The notes below the pieces were generated by a model. It searched no databases. It was not told the DNA's origin and saw nothing but the letters and a program-made list of their open reading frames with translations. From Thinopyrum elongatum (lineage: Eukaryota; Streptophyta; Magnoliopsida; Poales; Poaceae), in assembly GCA_011799875.1 (NCBI GenBank), contig CM022303.1, positions 548,717,368-548,781,367 of the forward strand: DNA of 64,000 nt, written 5' to 3'. Of the stretch, positions 1 through 11,457 are shown one piece after another. Made by a program: the position numbers and the translations under genes. Position 1 is the first letter of the stretch; each line of letters opens with the position of its first letter.

Positions 1-301
1 TACAAATCTTAATTACTCAGCGAACAACCATATTTTAGGTAACATTTACATCTTAAGAATGGCTCAAACTTCACTAGTGGCCAACAAAGATGACGATCTT
101 TTTTTAGGTTAAGATGGTGATCATGAGTGGGTGGAGCTACGTGCGGGGCAACAAGTGACACGGCCCACCCAGCTCTAGAGCAATCTCCTCACATTATAGA
201 TGGCCCATGGGTTGTTGAATGACAGCGAGAGCAATTTCTTACTGTCTGGCCCACTCAACTTTTTGGTGTAAGCTCCATCACCGTTGATCATTAATGCATG
301 G
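1..301. repeat. Flanking direct repeat, copy 1
   Basis: This stretch is nearly the same, in the same orientation, as 60766-61067 on the far side of the large copia element (estimated 93-95% by eye, small indels near the start). I see no convincing reading frame. It ends exactly where the right-hand copy is interrupted by a gypsy LTR, so it shows the empty target site (ATGCATGG followed by ACATAT). It could be one unit of a tandem repeat or one end of an unrecognised element; the window edge hides its left limit. Confidence 0.85.
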
Positions 302-528
302 ACATATCCTAAACCATACCAATATATGAAAAGGATACCACCTATTATGTCCTCCGTTTAGATACCAGTACGGTTGTTGGGCCAATTTGTCGTAACCAAA
401 AAGTGCGTGCATGATAAATTTGTTGTAATAATGTGCATGACTAATTTGTCGTAACCAATAAGTGTTTGCGTGATTTAAACCCTCACTCTCATGGCAACTG
501 AATGGCCAATGGACATGTGAATGCCCCC
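302..528. other. Left flank of copia C1, no gene seen
   Basis: AT-moderate sequence between the flank repeat and the copia LTR. Short direct motifs recur (two copies of a 'ttgtcgtaaccaa' phrase near 390 and 449). It ends in CCCCC at 524-528, the left target-site duplication of C1. No coding signal is seen. Confidence 0.6.
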
Positions 529-1852
529 TGTCGGAGATATGCCCTAGAGGCAATCATGTGATGATGATATTTCCCTATGTATTCATGAGTCTTTTGTATT
601 GTCCTTGAACATCATCAATGATATGTATCAATAAGTATGTGACTTGTTTGTGGGACTATGTATTGTATGATGATTGTTCTAATGGTCCCTGGTTGATAAG
701 GTCATGCGGACACATATCCTTGACTAGTATACGACTCGGTTGATGACTATGTTTCACAAGTCATGTGCATGGAGATGCTAAACCAATAGTATGGGCTCGG
801 GGATGGAGATCACAGAGTCGGACAGACCCACTTTGAGACGCAGTGAGATATAGTCATCTGTTAGTCTCACGTACAATGTCTATGCCATGTCCTAGACCTG
901 AGGTCCTCGCATGCTCTCGGGATGAGGATCAACTCACTTAGGGTCTATCAAACGCTACTCCGTAACTGGGTAGTTATAAAGGTAGCTTTCGGGTGAGTCG
1001 TGAGACATGCCGCGAGACATGGCTGACTAAGATGGGATTTGCCCCACCTATTTGGAGAGATATTCTCTGGGCCCTCTCGAGTGATCCGATTTGGAAAGCA
1101 TGGCCATGTGACTTGGGTTAAGTGTTAACCCAGTTCGGGAATATGTATCACGGTTTCGAGAAGAGAGGTCGAGCTATCACAAGGGTGAAAAGTACTCGCC
1201 TTGAACTCGACAACAAATATCGTAAGGCAAAAGGAATGTTGCATATGACACATTGTCGAGGTTCGTCAAACGACTTTATGCACACATGGGAGTTGGCATG
1301 TTCTGCTAGGAGCCGCTGCCAACTATCGACTCTGGTCGTCTCCATGTGTACGTGAACCTATAGGGTCGCACACTTAAGGGGCTGCAGCCCAGTCGGATTG
1401 GATCCGAGTGGAAAATGGATGTGGACTCCTAGTGGGCTCAAGTGTTGAGCCCACCTCGGAGGTCTATATAAAGGGGAGTGGGCGCACCACTTAGGGTTAA
1501 TCTTTTCCCACCCTGGATAGCCGCTGCCACTCCCTACGCCCATGCCGCATGACCAGACCTAGCAGTCCGCCGCTCGACACTGCTCCCCGTACGTGTGGAT
1601 ACCTTGGAGGCATCGCATCTGCGGTGCTTGGACGAACCGTTTGAGGGAACGGCGAGGTGCCGTTCGCGGGAGATCACCATTCGCGGGTCTTCACTGTTCA
1701 TGGGAGATCGGCAATGCGAGGAGGAGACAGGCCGAGAGATGACTACATGCATCACCAACTCTACTTCCGCTGCGGTGACTGCGCGTCTAGTGGTAAACCT
1801 GATCTCATAATCTATTTCCAGCAGCATGATCTTGGGTGCGCGGTAGAAAATT
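529..1852 (+). repeat. C1 5' LTR, 3' end deleted
   Basis: It aligns along its length with 55376-55988 plus 59922-60635. The last ~30 bp of the LTR (the GGCGCTAGCGTAGCG part seen at 60604), the primer binding site and the first half of gag are missing: at about 1850 the LTR runs straight into gag frame. It also carries ~35 bp near 1665-1705, bounded by repeated GGGAGATC, that is absent from the 3' LTR. No host gene lies here. Confidence 0.88.
1463..1474 (+). promoter_or_regulatory. TATA box of C1 5' LTR
   Basis: The sequence TCTATATAAAGG lies in a G+C-rich context and is conserved in the 3' LTR at 60242-60253. It is at the expected mid-LTR position for the U3/R border of a copia element. Transcription is predicted to start about 30 bp downstream; this is inference from position and conservation. 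Confidence 0.7.
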
Positions 1853-1855
1853 TTA

Positions 1856-2347
1856 TTTGAGGGTGATCCAGTGAGCCCGCATATGATCAAGATGATTGGG
1901 TACATGCAAGCTCTGGATCGGTTGGGCTTCTCACTTGGGGATGAGTTGTCCATAGATACAATTTTGGGTTCTCTTCCGGATAGCTATGGGACGTTCATCT
2001 CGAACTACCATATGCATGGGATGGAAAAGAAGCTCACTGAATTGCATGGGATGCTCAAGGTGGCAGAGCAGGATATCAAGAAAGGTACGCATCGTCAAGT
2101 GTTGATGGTGCAGAACTCGGCTAAGTTCAAGAAGAGTTGGTCCAAGAAAAAGGCTAAGGCAAAGGACAAGGAGAAGGAAGCAACTCCAACTGCCGCCATT
2201 GCGCCTAAGTCAGGGACGGCCTCGGGGACTGTTTGCTTTCATTGCAACGAACCCAGACACTGGAAAAGGAACTGCAGCAAATGGCTTGCCGAGAAGGGCA
2301 AGAAGACTAGAAGTATGACTTCTTCTTCAGGTACACTTGTTGTATGT
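1856..2347 (+). pseudogene. copia C1 gag, C-terminal half
   Basis: Open frame without its natural start: it enters directly from LTR sequence. It encodes the retrotransposon Gag domain (motifs VSPHMIKMIGYMQALDRLGF and LGSLPDSYGTFISNYHMHGM), a lysine-rich stretch and an intact CCHC zinc knuckle (CFHCNEPRHWKRNC), which in copia Gag packages the genomic RNA. The frame is then cut by the CACTA terminus at 2348 and resumes at 50504 in the protease region. The first half of Gag is deleted, so the product cannot be functional. Confidence 0.88.
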
Positions 2348-3229
2348 CACTGGTACAGCGAGGTGCTATACAAACGGTATTTAACCCCTTTCCGTGACGG
2401 TGTTTTGAACCGTCGCCAATTGAGTGTGTGCGATACAGGGGTCCTTCCACACGACCCAGAAACCGTCGGGGATAGGGAGCCATGATGCATACAGTTGTCC
2501 CTATAAAACTATTTCTGATATCTCGAATATCCCAAACGCTTCATCCTTGCTACTCTTTTGTGCTCGCATTGCCATCGCAGTCGGTATTCTGTGGTACTAC
2601 GTTTACAATGCGTGGCCCATCACAAATGGTTCACGATTATAGAACGTGTATGATAAGCAGACAATCACACACATTCACTTTTCCTGAACCGTATGCAATA
2701 ACTAATTAAGAAGATTAGCTAATCATCGTACAAGTGTCGAATAGGATTACGAAACATCGGACCGTCATAACATCGTCGTACATGATAACTATCGCACACG
2801 CTATTCTATGGTGCAACGTTTACGATGCGTACCACATCAGAGATAGTTCATGGTTGCAAATCGTGTACGATAAGGCAACTATCACAAACGTTTAGTTTGC
2901 CCGCACCGTTTGTGATATTGTCTGACATCACACACGGTTTGCAAACCACAACTGTGTGCATGCTCGCACATGTTTCCTCTCTGTGAACCATGTCAGATTA
3001 TGGTGTATATCACAAACGTTTGTGTTTTACCAACCGTGTGCGCCGTAATGACCTGCAGAGCGTAATTTTACCGTAATTTAATTGCTGCTATTTCAAATTG
3101 TATCGGATTTGAACTTGAAAGTATGCTATAGCTTTATTCATATCCATCAGGTTCAAACAACCAATGCATTATTCGATTCACAAGTACATATGTTCAAGAA
3201 TTACATAAGCACCAAATAAAGAATGATGA
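2348..3229. repeat. CACTA left terminus and subterminal repeat array
   Basis: It starts with the terminal inverted repeat. It is followed by repeated short motifs such as CACAAACGTTT, CACACGGTTTGC and their complements (for example near 2890-2960 and 3010-3030), interspersed with GCGATACAG-like and ATCGCACACG phrases. Such arrays are transposase-binding regions in characterised CACTA elements. No gene is present. Confidence 0.75.
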
Positions 3230-3815
3230 ACCACAGTTGTATACTTGTACTATTAAAGACGGTAAAGAAAGAGGTGAAATACATTCTGGTTGCTGAACAA
3301 GGTGAAGCGGAATGATCATATTGTGCCCTCCTCCATGCAGAAGGCACACACGACTCTAGTCCAACCCCTTGTGATGGCCGACCGCCCATCCTTCACTGTC
3401 TTCATGAAAACATCTAGTTAATCATCGTGTTCTGGTAGAAGTACTTTAACCTTTGCATGCCCACCAATCATGTAGTTTGAGAGGTAATCACTGCAAAGGA
3501 AAAAAGATTCAGACATTGTCATCTAACACAACTCATTATGGGCAGTAAAAAGAAGGCTGCAGAGTTCTTACTTACCATCCTGCAGTTCGTTGTTGTCTTG
3601 GATAAAGTGTAAACAAATAGTTTAATTGCCATCTTTTGACCCATTTTACTAACAATCTTTATCAGCTTCCTCACTTGATGCTGGTTCATCAATATCTCAT
3701 TGCCCCATACGCAGAAAGGGTCGAAGCGCGGATCTTTACCAATGACATATGTACCTAAAAGCACCAAGTTAATATTAGAAGCTAAACAGCAATTGCACAA
3801 TGAAGTAGTACAACA

Positions 3816-3905
3816 CTCCCTCCATCCCATTATATAATATCTTATGACATCTAATATACTCACATATTGGATGAAATAACATCTTATATTATGGGCCAGA
3901 GGGAG
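3816..3905. mobile_element. Stowaway-like MITE
   Basis: A 90-bp element bounded by CTCCCTCCATCCCAT and, reverse-complemented at the other end, CTCCCTCTGGCCCAT, with an AT-rich middle. This is the typical Triticeae Stowaway (Tc1/mariner MITE) end. No clear TA duplication remains at the borders. It lies in the large intron of the B3-like pseudogene. Confidence 0.75.
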
Positions 3906-4589
3906 TTTATTGCATTTTTACAAATTATCGACTGATTAAATGCTACGATGTCGTTGTTGTTGTTGCTGCTGCTCTTCTACGTATATCTAGACATCATCAG
4001 AACATTAAGGTAACACTCTTCCTTGTTGCTATGTAGCTTAGGATTGCATATTTAGACATTCAGTATAGTGCATGTTGCTATGTAGCCTCAGATATATTAC
4101 ATATGGCGCTAGTTAACCTAACGATAAATGGGTTACAGATATATTCAGTTAAAAGTCCGATTCACTGATTAGTCCCTTATCAGCCCCCGGCCTATATGGT
4201 ACTAGCTACCGATATCCTGAACAGTGAGTATATATAAGCCATGGGATGAAACTAACCTCGATGGAAAACAGCAGTCGTTCCCAAAATTGTCCTGTGTAAG
4301 TACATTGAGAGGCATGTTAAGCACAACAGGTTAAACATCAACCAAATATATCCATGGCAGACAAAATAATCTCCAAAAGATAGCTTTAGTGTGCAGGTTT
4401 AAGCACGCTAGTTAAGCAAAACAAGTGGAAAGGTGTATTAACTGCAACAGGCCTAACATTTAACAACAAGCAAACATAGTCATTCAAACTGGTATTGTGC
4501 CGGTCTAAGTACACTGGTTATTGTTAAATAAAAATGGAAAGGCGTGTTAACTACAACATGCAGCAACCAAAAGTAGTCATTCATAGTGG

Positions 4590-4975
4590 TATTGTTGAAA
4601 CTGGTATTGATGAAATTGAACTACACAGTTCATACTTGCACATATAGAACATCACATTGTGAATAACTAGAATAAACAAGGCATACTACGAACAACCAAA
4701 GATAGCATTTGAAACTGGACATATGCTAACTACACACAACTGAACAACCAAAAAACTTTAAAAGAGGCATATGCTAGCTATAACAGGCTTAACAGCAAGC
4801 AAATATATGCATTCCTATCGGTATGTTTAAAACTGGTATTGATGAAAATGTACTGCACAGTAAATAGTTGCACATATAGAGCATCACATTGTGAACAACT
4901 GAAATAAACAAGGCATACTGCAAACAACCAAATATAGCAATTAAAACTGGACATATTCTCACTACACTACGAAAG
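4590..4975. repeat. Intronic direct duplication, ~235-bp period
   Basis: About 140 bp beginning at 4591 (AAACTGGTATTGATGAAA) recurs with ~85-90% identity at 4826. Both copies contain CACATATAGAGCATCACATT-like and ACAAGGCATACT phrases. Further partial copies of the same phrases are seen from 4300 to 4560. The duplication is non-coding and fills the intron between exon 1 and exon 2 of the B3-like pseudogene. Confidence 0.7.
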
Positions 4976-5739
4976 GGACTCGACAAAACAAATCATGGGT
5001 TCCCCCCTGTGAAGAGGCACAACAAAACAAATCATGGGTTTCCTCACTTGTCACAGATGGGCTTGTTCCCGTGGCAAGAGCACGGACCCTGGGTGCTCTC
5101 CATGTTGTCACAGATGGGCTCCTTCCCCTTGGAAGAGCACGGCTGTAGGGTGCCCTCCCTGATGTTGCAGACGGGCTCTTTCCCCTTGGAAGAGCAGATG
5201 GGCTATTTCCCCTTGGAAGAGCAGGAGAGGGTGCCCTCCTTGTGGTCGCCGTCGATGAGGTCTGACTTGGAAGCTGTGGATCCCAAGCCAGCGTCGCAGA
5301 ACATGTCCTTCAGAAATGACAAAACGGGCTCGATGGCGATGTAGGATGGCAAATTCTTGACAACGAGCCAGAGGAGATCATCGGCAGGGCCATGGATGAG
5401 ATCGATGGCGGTTGAACCCGAGGGGTTGGGGGTGGGCCACTTAACCTGCGACATAGCCCACGTCAGGTCGTCGTTGTTGACGACCTCGATGTCGTAGCCG
5501 GCGTCCGCGACATACCCGCATACTCTAGCCCGCTGATTGAGTGCCTGCGGCCAGTAATGGTCGTCAGCTTCCTCGGCGGCCACCTCGGCGACGTCGGGCG
5601 AAGAGGCCGCGATACACCTCTTTTGGGCCAGTCGCTCCTCGAGCTCCACGGGAAGCGTAGCCGAGCTTAGGTTGCGATGCTCTGGAGTGGGGGATGGGGA
5701 TGGGGATCTGTGGGAAAGTGGGCGTTTGGCAGGCGTCAT

Positions 5740-6369
5740 CTAAGAAACTCAGGGCGCCCTGGGTATGGAGATCGGTGGGTAAGCTACACGGGTAAACCGG
5801 CAGATGTTGACAATGGAGGCCTCGCGGCGGCGGCGGCGACCTTGCTAGGGTTTCGAGTGAGGGAGGGGTTGTGGTGGGGTGTGTGTGTGTGCGCACGCGC
5901 ATGTGCACCCGAGGAGGTTTTGGGGTGTGTGCGTGGAGGGGGTGTTTGAGGAAATGACGCGGCTACTAAAAATTTTACTACGCGGGAGTAAAATGCTGGG
6001 GCTATTGAAAATTTGGATGATGGTGCATCGCACACGGTCCGAAAATAACAACCATGTGTTATGAAACAGAAAAACCCTCAAGCCTGGCAGATATTTTTGA
6101 GGGATGCAGGCGGGAGCAGGGACAACAAACATCACACAGGGTCGAACATAATAACCGTGTGTTATCAAACAGAAAAAACCTGCAGGCAGGTAGATATTTT
6201 TGAGAGGGGAAGCCTCGTGGAGCCCAATGTACTATGCTGATGTGCGTGACAGGGGCGCCGGCATGGCACACGGTTAGTGTGAGTCAACCGTGTCTGTTGC
6301 GTCATCCGACTTGTCTAATGTTCATAAATTTGGCGAAAATGACGCGGGAAAGGGTCAGAACACGAACAC
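5740..6369. repeat. G+C-rich leader and internal CACACGG-type repeats
   Basis: 5740-5960 is G+C-rich (a CGGCGG run, a GT tract at 5879-5892) and probably contains the promoter and leader of the minus-strand B3-like gene. From about 6020 to 6310, CACTA-subterminal-like motifs recur internally: CGCACACGGTCC, CATCACACAGGGTCG, AACCGTGTGTTATC, GGCACACGGTTAG. They sit 6 kb from the nearest terminus of the original element and mark the edge of the first gene cassette. Confidence 0.6.
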
Positions 6370-8349
6370 ACTTGCATGTGGACCAAATATATGTATGAAA
6401 AGGGTGGTTTGATGTTCAAATACCAAATGCACAACTTCGATGTGGCACCTATCTCGCAAAGTGCACGGTATTGCTTGCCCCCCCCCCCTCATGTCGGCAG
6501 GAGGGGAATCCTAAGCTATGAACGCAAGCCCGCCCCCACGGAGGTTCACCTAGCAAAGTGCGGAGTAGCAGTCCCCCCCCCCCCATCACACACACACACA
6601 CACACACTTTTAGTCAGCGGGAGAGGGCATCTCACCAAGATGTATTGTAAAACGGACCAAGAATAACCCACCTTGGTCGTACAACCTCTCTCTTGTTATT
6701 GGTCAAAGTGATGGTCGTCCATGCGACCCCATAGATGGGCTAGCTCGCCAATAATCATGCAAGTAGCTAGTCCCCGAAAACAAACACTGCCTGCGTATGG
6801 CCCAAACATATGTATGGAGGTGTTGATGTTTGAATACACAATGGAACAACTTTGATGTGGCACCGTGCTTTGGAACCAGAAATCCCCACACGGAGCGAGG
6901 GTTAGTTGGCGATGCATATGTCGTATGTCACACCACACTTCGAGCCGATGACGGGGATTCATGCATGCATGCATAGTATGCGCTCAAACTTAATTAGGTC
7001 TGAATCTCACCATGACCTACTACGATAACACGAACCAAAGGAAGAATTAATCCACCATGGTAACATATCTTGTTGTCGGTCAAAGTGATCATGGATGTCC
7101 ATGCGGGCCCACGAATATATAGGCTTGTCGCCGATAACCACGCGAGGGAGTGTACCGTTCGAAGACAACCCCTACATGCATATGTATGTATGGAGGTGAT
7201 GTGTGCATGCATGTTTGAATACCATTCACAACATTAATGTGGCGCGTGCGTCAAAAATCGTACAGTCCCCACACAGAGCGAGATCGGTTCATGACGTGTC
7301 GTGGTACTGGCCACTTCGACTCGATGGGAGGGATTCATGCGTACACATGCATGTGTGCTCAAACTATATCATGTCATCCCATAGCATGACCTATATATCG
7401 TAATATAAACAAAAAAACAATCCCCTCCGAAGTCAAATTAACCTCTCTCATTGTCAAGCAAAGTAGTGATGGACCAAGTGGGCCCACAGATGGAAAGCAT
7501 CGATATCGCTAATAACCGCGTGAGTGGGTGCCAGAGGACAACCACCATCGCTTTGCATGTGGGCCAAACATATGTTGAATACCCAAAATGCACAACTTTG
7601 ATGTGGCACATGCCTCGAAAACCGTAAAGTCCCCACATAGAGCGAGGTTCATGAAGCGTACTACATATGTTGGTCCCCTTCCCCTCTTCGACGCATACTC
7701 TATGCTCCTACCGTAATACAACCCAACAAGAATCCTCCTTGATGGTGAAATTAATTAACCTCTCCCGATGTAGGTCAAAGTGATGCATGCATCAACGATG
7801 ACCTCGCGGGCCCACAGATGGAAGCGTCACACATGAGTGTCCTAGGATAACCACCGCTTGCATGCATGTGGCCCAAAGAGGTGTTGTGTGATGTTTGAAT
7901 AGCCAATGCACAACTTTGATGTGGCACGTGCCTCGGAAACCAAAAAGTCCCGACACTGAGTGAGGTGTGTTCACGGACGCGTACGTAGTATATATGCTAG
8001 TCCCCTCCCACCTCTTCGACGCGTACTATATACTCCCACCATAAAACAAACAAAAAAGATTCTACCTTGCTGGTCAAATTAACCTCTCTACCGGTTGTTG
8101 GTCGAAGTGATGGACGACGATCTCGCGGGCCCACAGAAAGCGTCACACGCGAGTGATTGTCCTGTAGGACAACCACCAACTGTATGTGGCCAAAACATGT
8201 ATGTATGAAAGGGTTGTGTAATGTTTTAAATAACGAATTCACGACTCTGATGTGGCACCTGCCTCACAAAACGGCCAACCCACACGGTGGCTCACGACTC
8301 GTAGTGTACTGCCAACCCCCCTCCCCCCCGGGCGCACACACACACACAT
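6370..8349. repeat. Degenerate ~310-410-bp tandem satellite
   Basis: Six diverged units share a core phrase (CACAACTTTGATGTGGCAC) at about 6430, 6848, 7218, 7580, 7910 and 8240. Each is followed by a CCCCACACGGAGCGAGG-like phrase and a (T)GGTCAAAGTGATGG ... GGGCCCACAGATGG phrase. Spacings range from about 310 to 410 bp. Poly-C and CA tracts occur at 6480, 6575-6606 and 8313-8348. No reading frame is conserved between units. The gypsy element A1 inserted at the final CA tract. Confidence 0.75.
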
Positions 8350-11300
8350 TGATGACCCACAAGTATAGGGGATCAATCATAGTCCTTTCGATTAGTAAGA
8401 GTGTCGAACCCAACGAGGAGCAGAAGGAAATGACAAGTGGTTTTCAGCAAGGTATTTTCTGCAAGCACTGAAATAGTCGGTAACAAGTAGTTTGATAGCA
8501 AGGTAATTTTTAACGAGCAAGTAACGGTAGCGGTAAATAATATGCAGCAAGGTAGCCCAATCCTTTTGTGACAAAGGATAGGCCAAAACTGTCTCTTATG
8601 ATAAGCAAAGCGTTCTTGAGGGTACACGGGAATTTCATCTAGTCACTTTCATCATGTTGGTTTGATTCGTGTTCGCTACTTTGATAATTTGATGTGTGGG
8701 TGGACCGGTGCTTAGGTGTTGTTCCTACTTGAACAAACCTCCTACTTATGATTAACCCCCTCGCAAGCATTCGCAACTACGAGAAAAGTATTAAGATAAA
8801 ATCTAACCATAGCATTAAACTTTTGGATCCAAATCGGTCCCTTACGAAGCAGCGCATAAACTAGGGTTTAAGCTTCTGTCACTCTAGCAACCCATCATCT
8901 AATAAATACTCCACAATGCATTCCCTTAGGCCCAAATATGGTGAAGTGCCATGTAGTCGATGTTCACATGACACCACTAAGGAAATCACAACATACATAT
9001 CATCAAAATATCGAACACATATCTGATACGTCTGCAACGTATCTATAATTTTTTATTGTTCCATGCTATTATATTTATCTGTTTTTGATGTTTTATATGC
9101 ATTAATATGCTATTTTATATTATTTTTGGGACTAACTTATTAACCTAGAGCCCAGTGCCAGTTTCTGTTTTTTCCTTGTTTTTGAGTTTTACAGAAAAGG
9201 AATACCAAATGGAGTCCAAACGGAATAAAACTTTCGTGACGATTTTTCTTGGACCAGAAGACACACATAGGACTTGGAGCGGAAGGCAGAAGAGTCCCGA
9301 GGGCTCCACAAGCCCTCAGGGCGCGCCCTAGGGGGGCGCCCCTGGCTTGTGGGCCCCACGGGAGTCCTCCAACCCTAATCTTTGGCCTATAAATTCAGAA
9401 ATATTCCCAAACCACGAGAAGCGTCCACCAAAATACTTTTCCGCCACCGTAACCTTCTGTACCCGTGAGATCTCATCTTGGGGCCTTTTCCGGCATCCTG
9501 CCGGAGGGGGATTCGATCATGGAGGGCTTCTACATCAACTCTATTACCCTTCCGATGAAGCGTGAGTAGTTTACCACAGACCTACGGGTCCATAGCTAGT
9601 AGCTAGATGGCTTCTTCTCTCTCTTTGATCCTCAATACCATGTTCTCCTTGTTGTTCTTGGAGATCTATCCGATGTAATATTATTTTGCGGTGTGTTTGT
9701 CGAGATCCGATGAATTGTGGATTTATGATCAGTTTATCTATGAATATTATTTGAATCTTCTCTGAATTCTTATATGCATGATTTGGTATCTTTGTATTTC
9801 TCTTCGAATTATCGGTTTGGTTTGGCCAACTAGATTGGTTCTTCTTGCAATGGGAGAGGTGCTTAGTTTTGGGTTCAATCTTGCGGTGTCCTCACCCAGT
9901 GACAAAGTAGGGGTAGCGAGGCACATATTGTATTGTTGCCATCAAGGGTAAAAAGATGGGGTTTTCATCATATTGCTTGAGTTTATCCCTCTACATCATG
10001 TCATCTTACGTAAAGTGTTACTCCATTCTTATGAACTTAATACTCTAGATGCATGCTGGATAGCGGTCGATGTGTGGAGTAATAGTATTAGATGCAGAAT
10101 CATTTCGGTCTACATGACACGGACGTGATGCCTATATTCATAATCACTGCCTTGGATATCGTCATAACTTTGCGCTTTTCTATCAATTGCTCGACAGTAA
10201 TTTGTTCACCCACCGTATTATTTGCCTTCAAGAGAGAAGCCTCTAGTGAAACCTATGGCCCCCGGGTCTATTTTCCATCATATATTTTCAGATCTATAAA
10301 CCAAAAAAACCCAAAAATACCTTGCTGCAATTTATTTACTTTTATTTTGTTTTACGTTTTAGTAAGCTTTTATATCTATCTCTATCAGATCTCACCTTTG
10401 CAAGTGACCGTGAAGGGATTGACAACCCCTTTATCGCGTTGGGTGCAAGTGTTTGATTGTTTGTGCAGGTGCATAGATTGGAGACTTGCATGTATCTCCT
10501 ACTGGATTGATACCTTGGTTCTTAACTGAGGGAAATACTTATCTCTACTTTGCTGCATCACCCTTTCCTCTTCAAGGGAAAAATCAACGCAAGCTCAAGA
10601 AGTAGCAATATCAAGTTCACATGACTACTTGTAACATGATTTCTCCCATGACCTCAAGAACAAAAGTAACTACTCACAAATGATAATCATGCTCAAGATC
10701 AGAGGGGTATTAAATAGCATAATGGATATGAACATATAATCTTCCACCAAATAAACCATATAGTAATCAACTACAGGATGTAATCAACACTACTAGTCAC
10801 CCACAAGTACCAATCTAAGATTCCGGTACAAAGATTGATCACAAGAGATGAAGTAGGGTCTGAGAGGAGATGGTGCTGTTAAAGATGTTGATGGAGATGG
10901 CCCTCCCAAAGATGGGAGAGTTGTTGGTGATGACGATGGCGATGATTTCCCCCTCCGGGAGGGAAGTTCCCCCAGCGGAATCGCTCCACCGAAGGGCAAA
11001 AGTGCTCCTACTCAAGTTCCGCCTCGAGACGGCGGCGCTTCGTCCCGAAAGTCCCCCTCTGATTTTTTCTAGGTTGAAATGACCAATATACCAGAAGATG
11101 GGCATCGGAGGTGGGCCGAGGAGGGCACAACCCACTAGGGCGCACCTGGGGGGCCTGGCGCGCCCAGGTGGGTTGTGCCCACCTGGTAGGCCTCCTCCGA
11201 TAGTCATTTGCTCCAGTATTTTTTATATATTGCAAAATAATTCTCCGTAAATTTTCAGCTCATTTGGAGATGTGCAGAACAGGTAACTCTGACGTAGTTG

Positions 11301-11457
11301 TTCCAGGTCCAGAATTCCAGTTGCCGGTATTCTCCCTCTTTTTGTAAACCTTGCATATTATGAGAGAAAAGGCATTAGAATTACTCCAAAAAGCATTATT
11401 ATGCATAAAAACATTATAAATAACAGTAGGAAAACATGATGCAAAATGGATGTATCA
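8350..11457 (-). repeat. A1 3' LTR, split by a solo LTR
   Basis: Two LTR pieces, 8350-9023 and 10613-11457, total about 1.52 kb after removing the inserted solo LTR and its 5-bp duplication. It aligns with 25007-26295 plus 27158-27389. By eye the first 300 bp differ from the other LTR at roughly 8 sites. No gene is present. Confidence 0.9.
9024..10607 (+). mobile_element. Solo gypsy LTR with intact TSD
   Basis: A 1584-bp LTR beginning TGATACGTCTGCAACG and ending AAGAAGTAGCA, flanked by ATATC on both sides (9019-9023 and 10608-10612). The same site is seen empty in the other A1 LTR (ACACATATCAAGTTCAC near 25675). The sequence is related to the LTRs at 53298-54858 and 61068-62671. It is the product of LTR-LTR recombination that removed the internal region. 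A 145-codon frame inside it (10092-10529) is not a gene. Confidence 0.92.

Larger units (their letters stand above)
3253..5739 (-). pseudogene. B3-domain-like gene, decayed, three exons
   Basis: Proposed exons are 5739 down to about 5000, 3754-3576 and 3490-3253, with AG/GT borders at the last two (TTTTAG|GTACAT, GATG|GTAAGT, TTGCAG|TGATTA). Exon 1 starts at an ATG (MTPAKRPLS) after a G+C-rich leader and encodes a Ser/Pro/Ala-rich head, then a degenerate repeat built on 'SSKGKEPIC' (5051-5240). The last exon reads like the C-terminal part of a plant B3 DNA-binding fold (IGGHAKVKVLLPEHDD ... TRGWTRVVCAF). In-frame TAA and TGA codons in exon 3 and stops after the exon 1 repeats make it a pseudogene. 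B3 assignment rests on motif resemblance only. It may be captured host sequence or a gene typical of this transposon family. Confidence 0.6.

Noticed and set aside
1534..1953. 139-codon minus-strand frame at the left copia LTR
   Set aside because: Antisense to LTR and gag; the copy in the 3' LTR has a different frame structure.
5009..5344. 111-codon plus-strand frame with repeats
   Set aside because: Antisense of the repeat-bearing exon 1 of the B3-like gene; the repeat period keeps both strands open.
5784..6168. His/Thr-rich minus-strand frames
   Set aside because: Translation of a GT/CA microsatellite and adjoining simple sequence.
10092..10529. 145-codon plus-strand frame
   Set aside because: Lies within a solo LTR defined by an exact TSD; no domain; the same region in related LTRs is not open.
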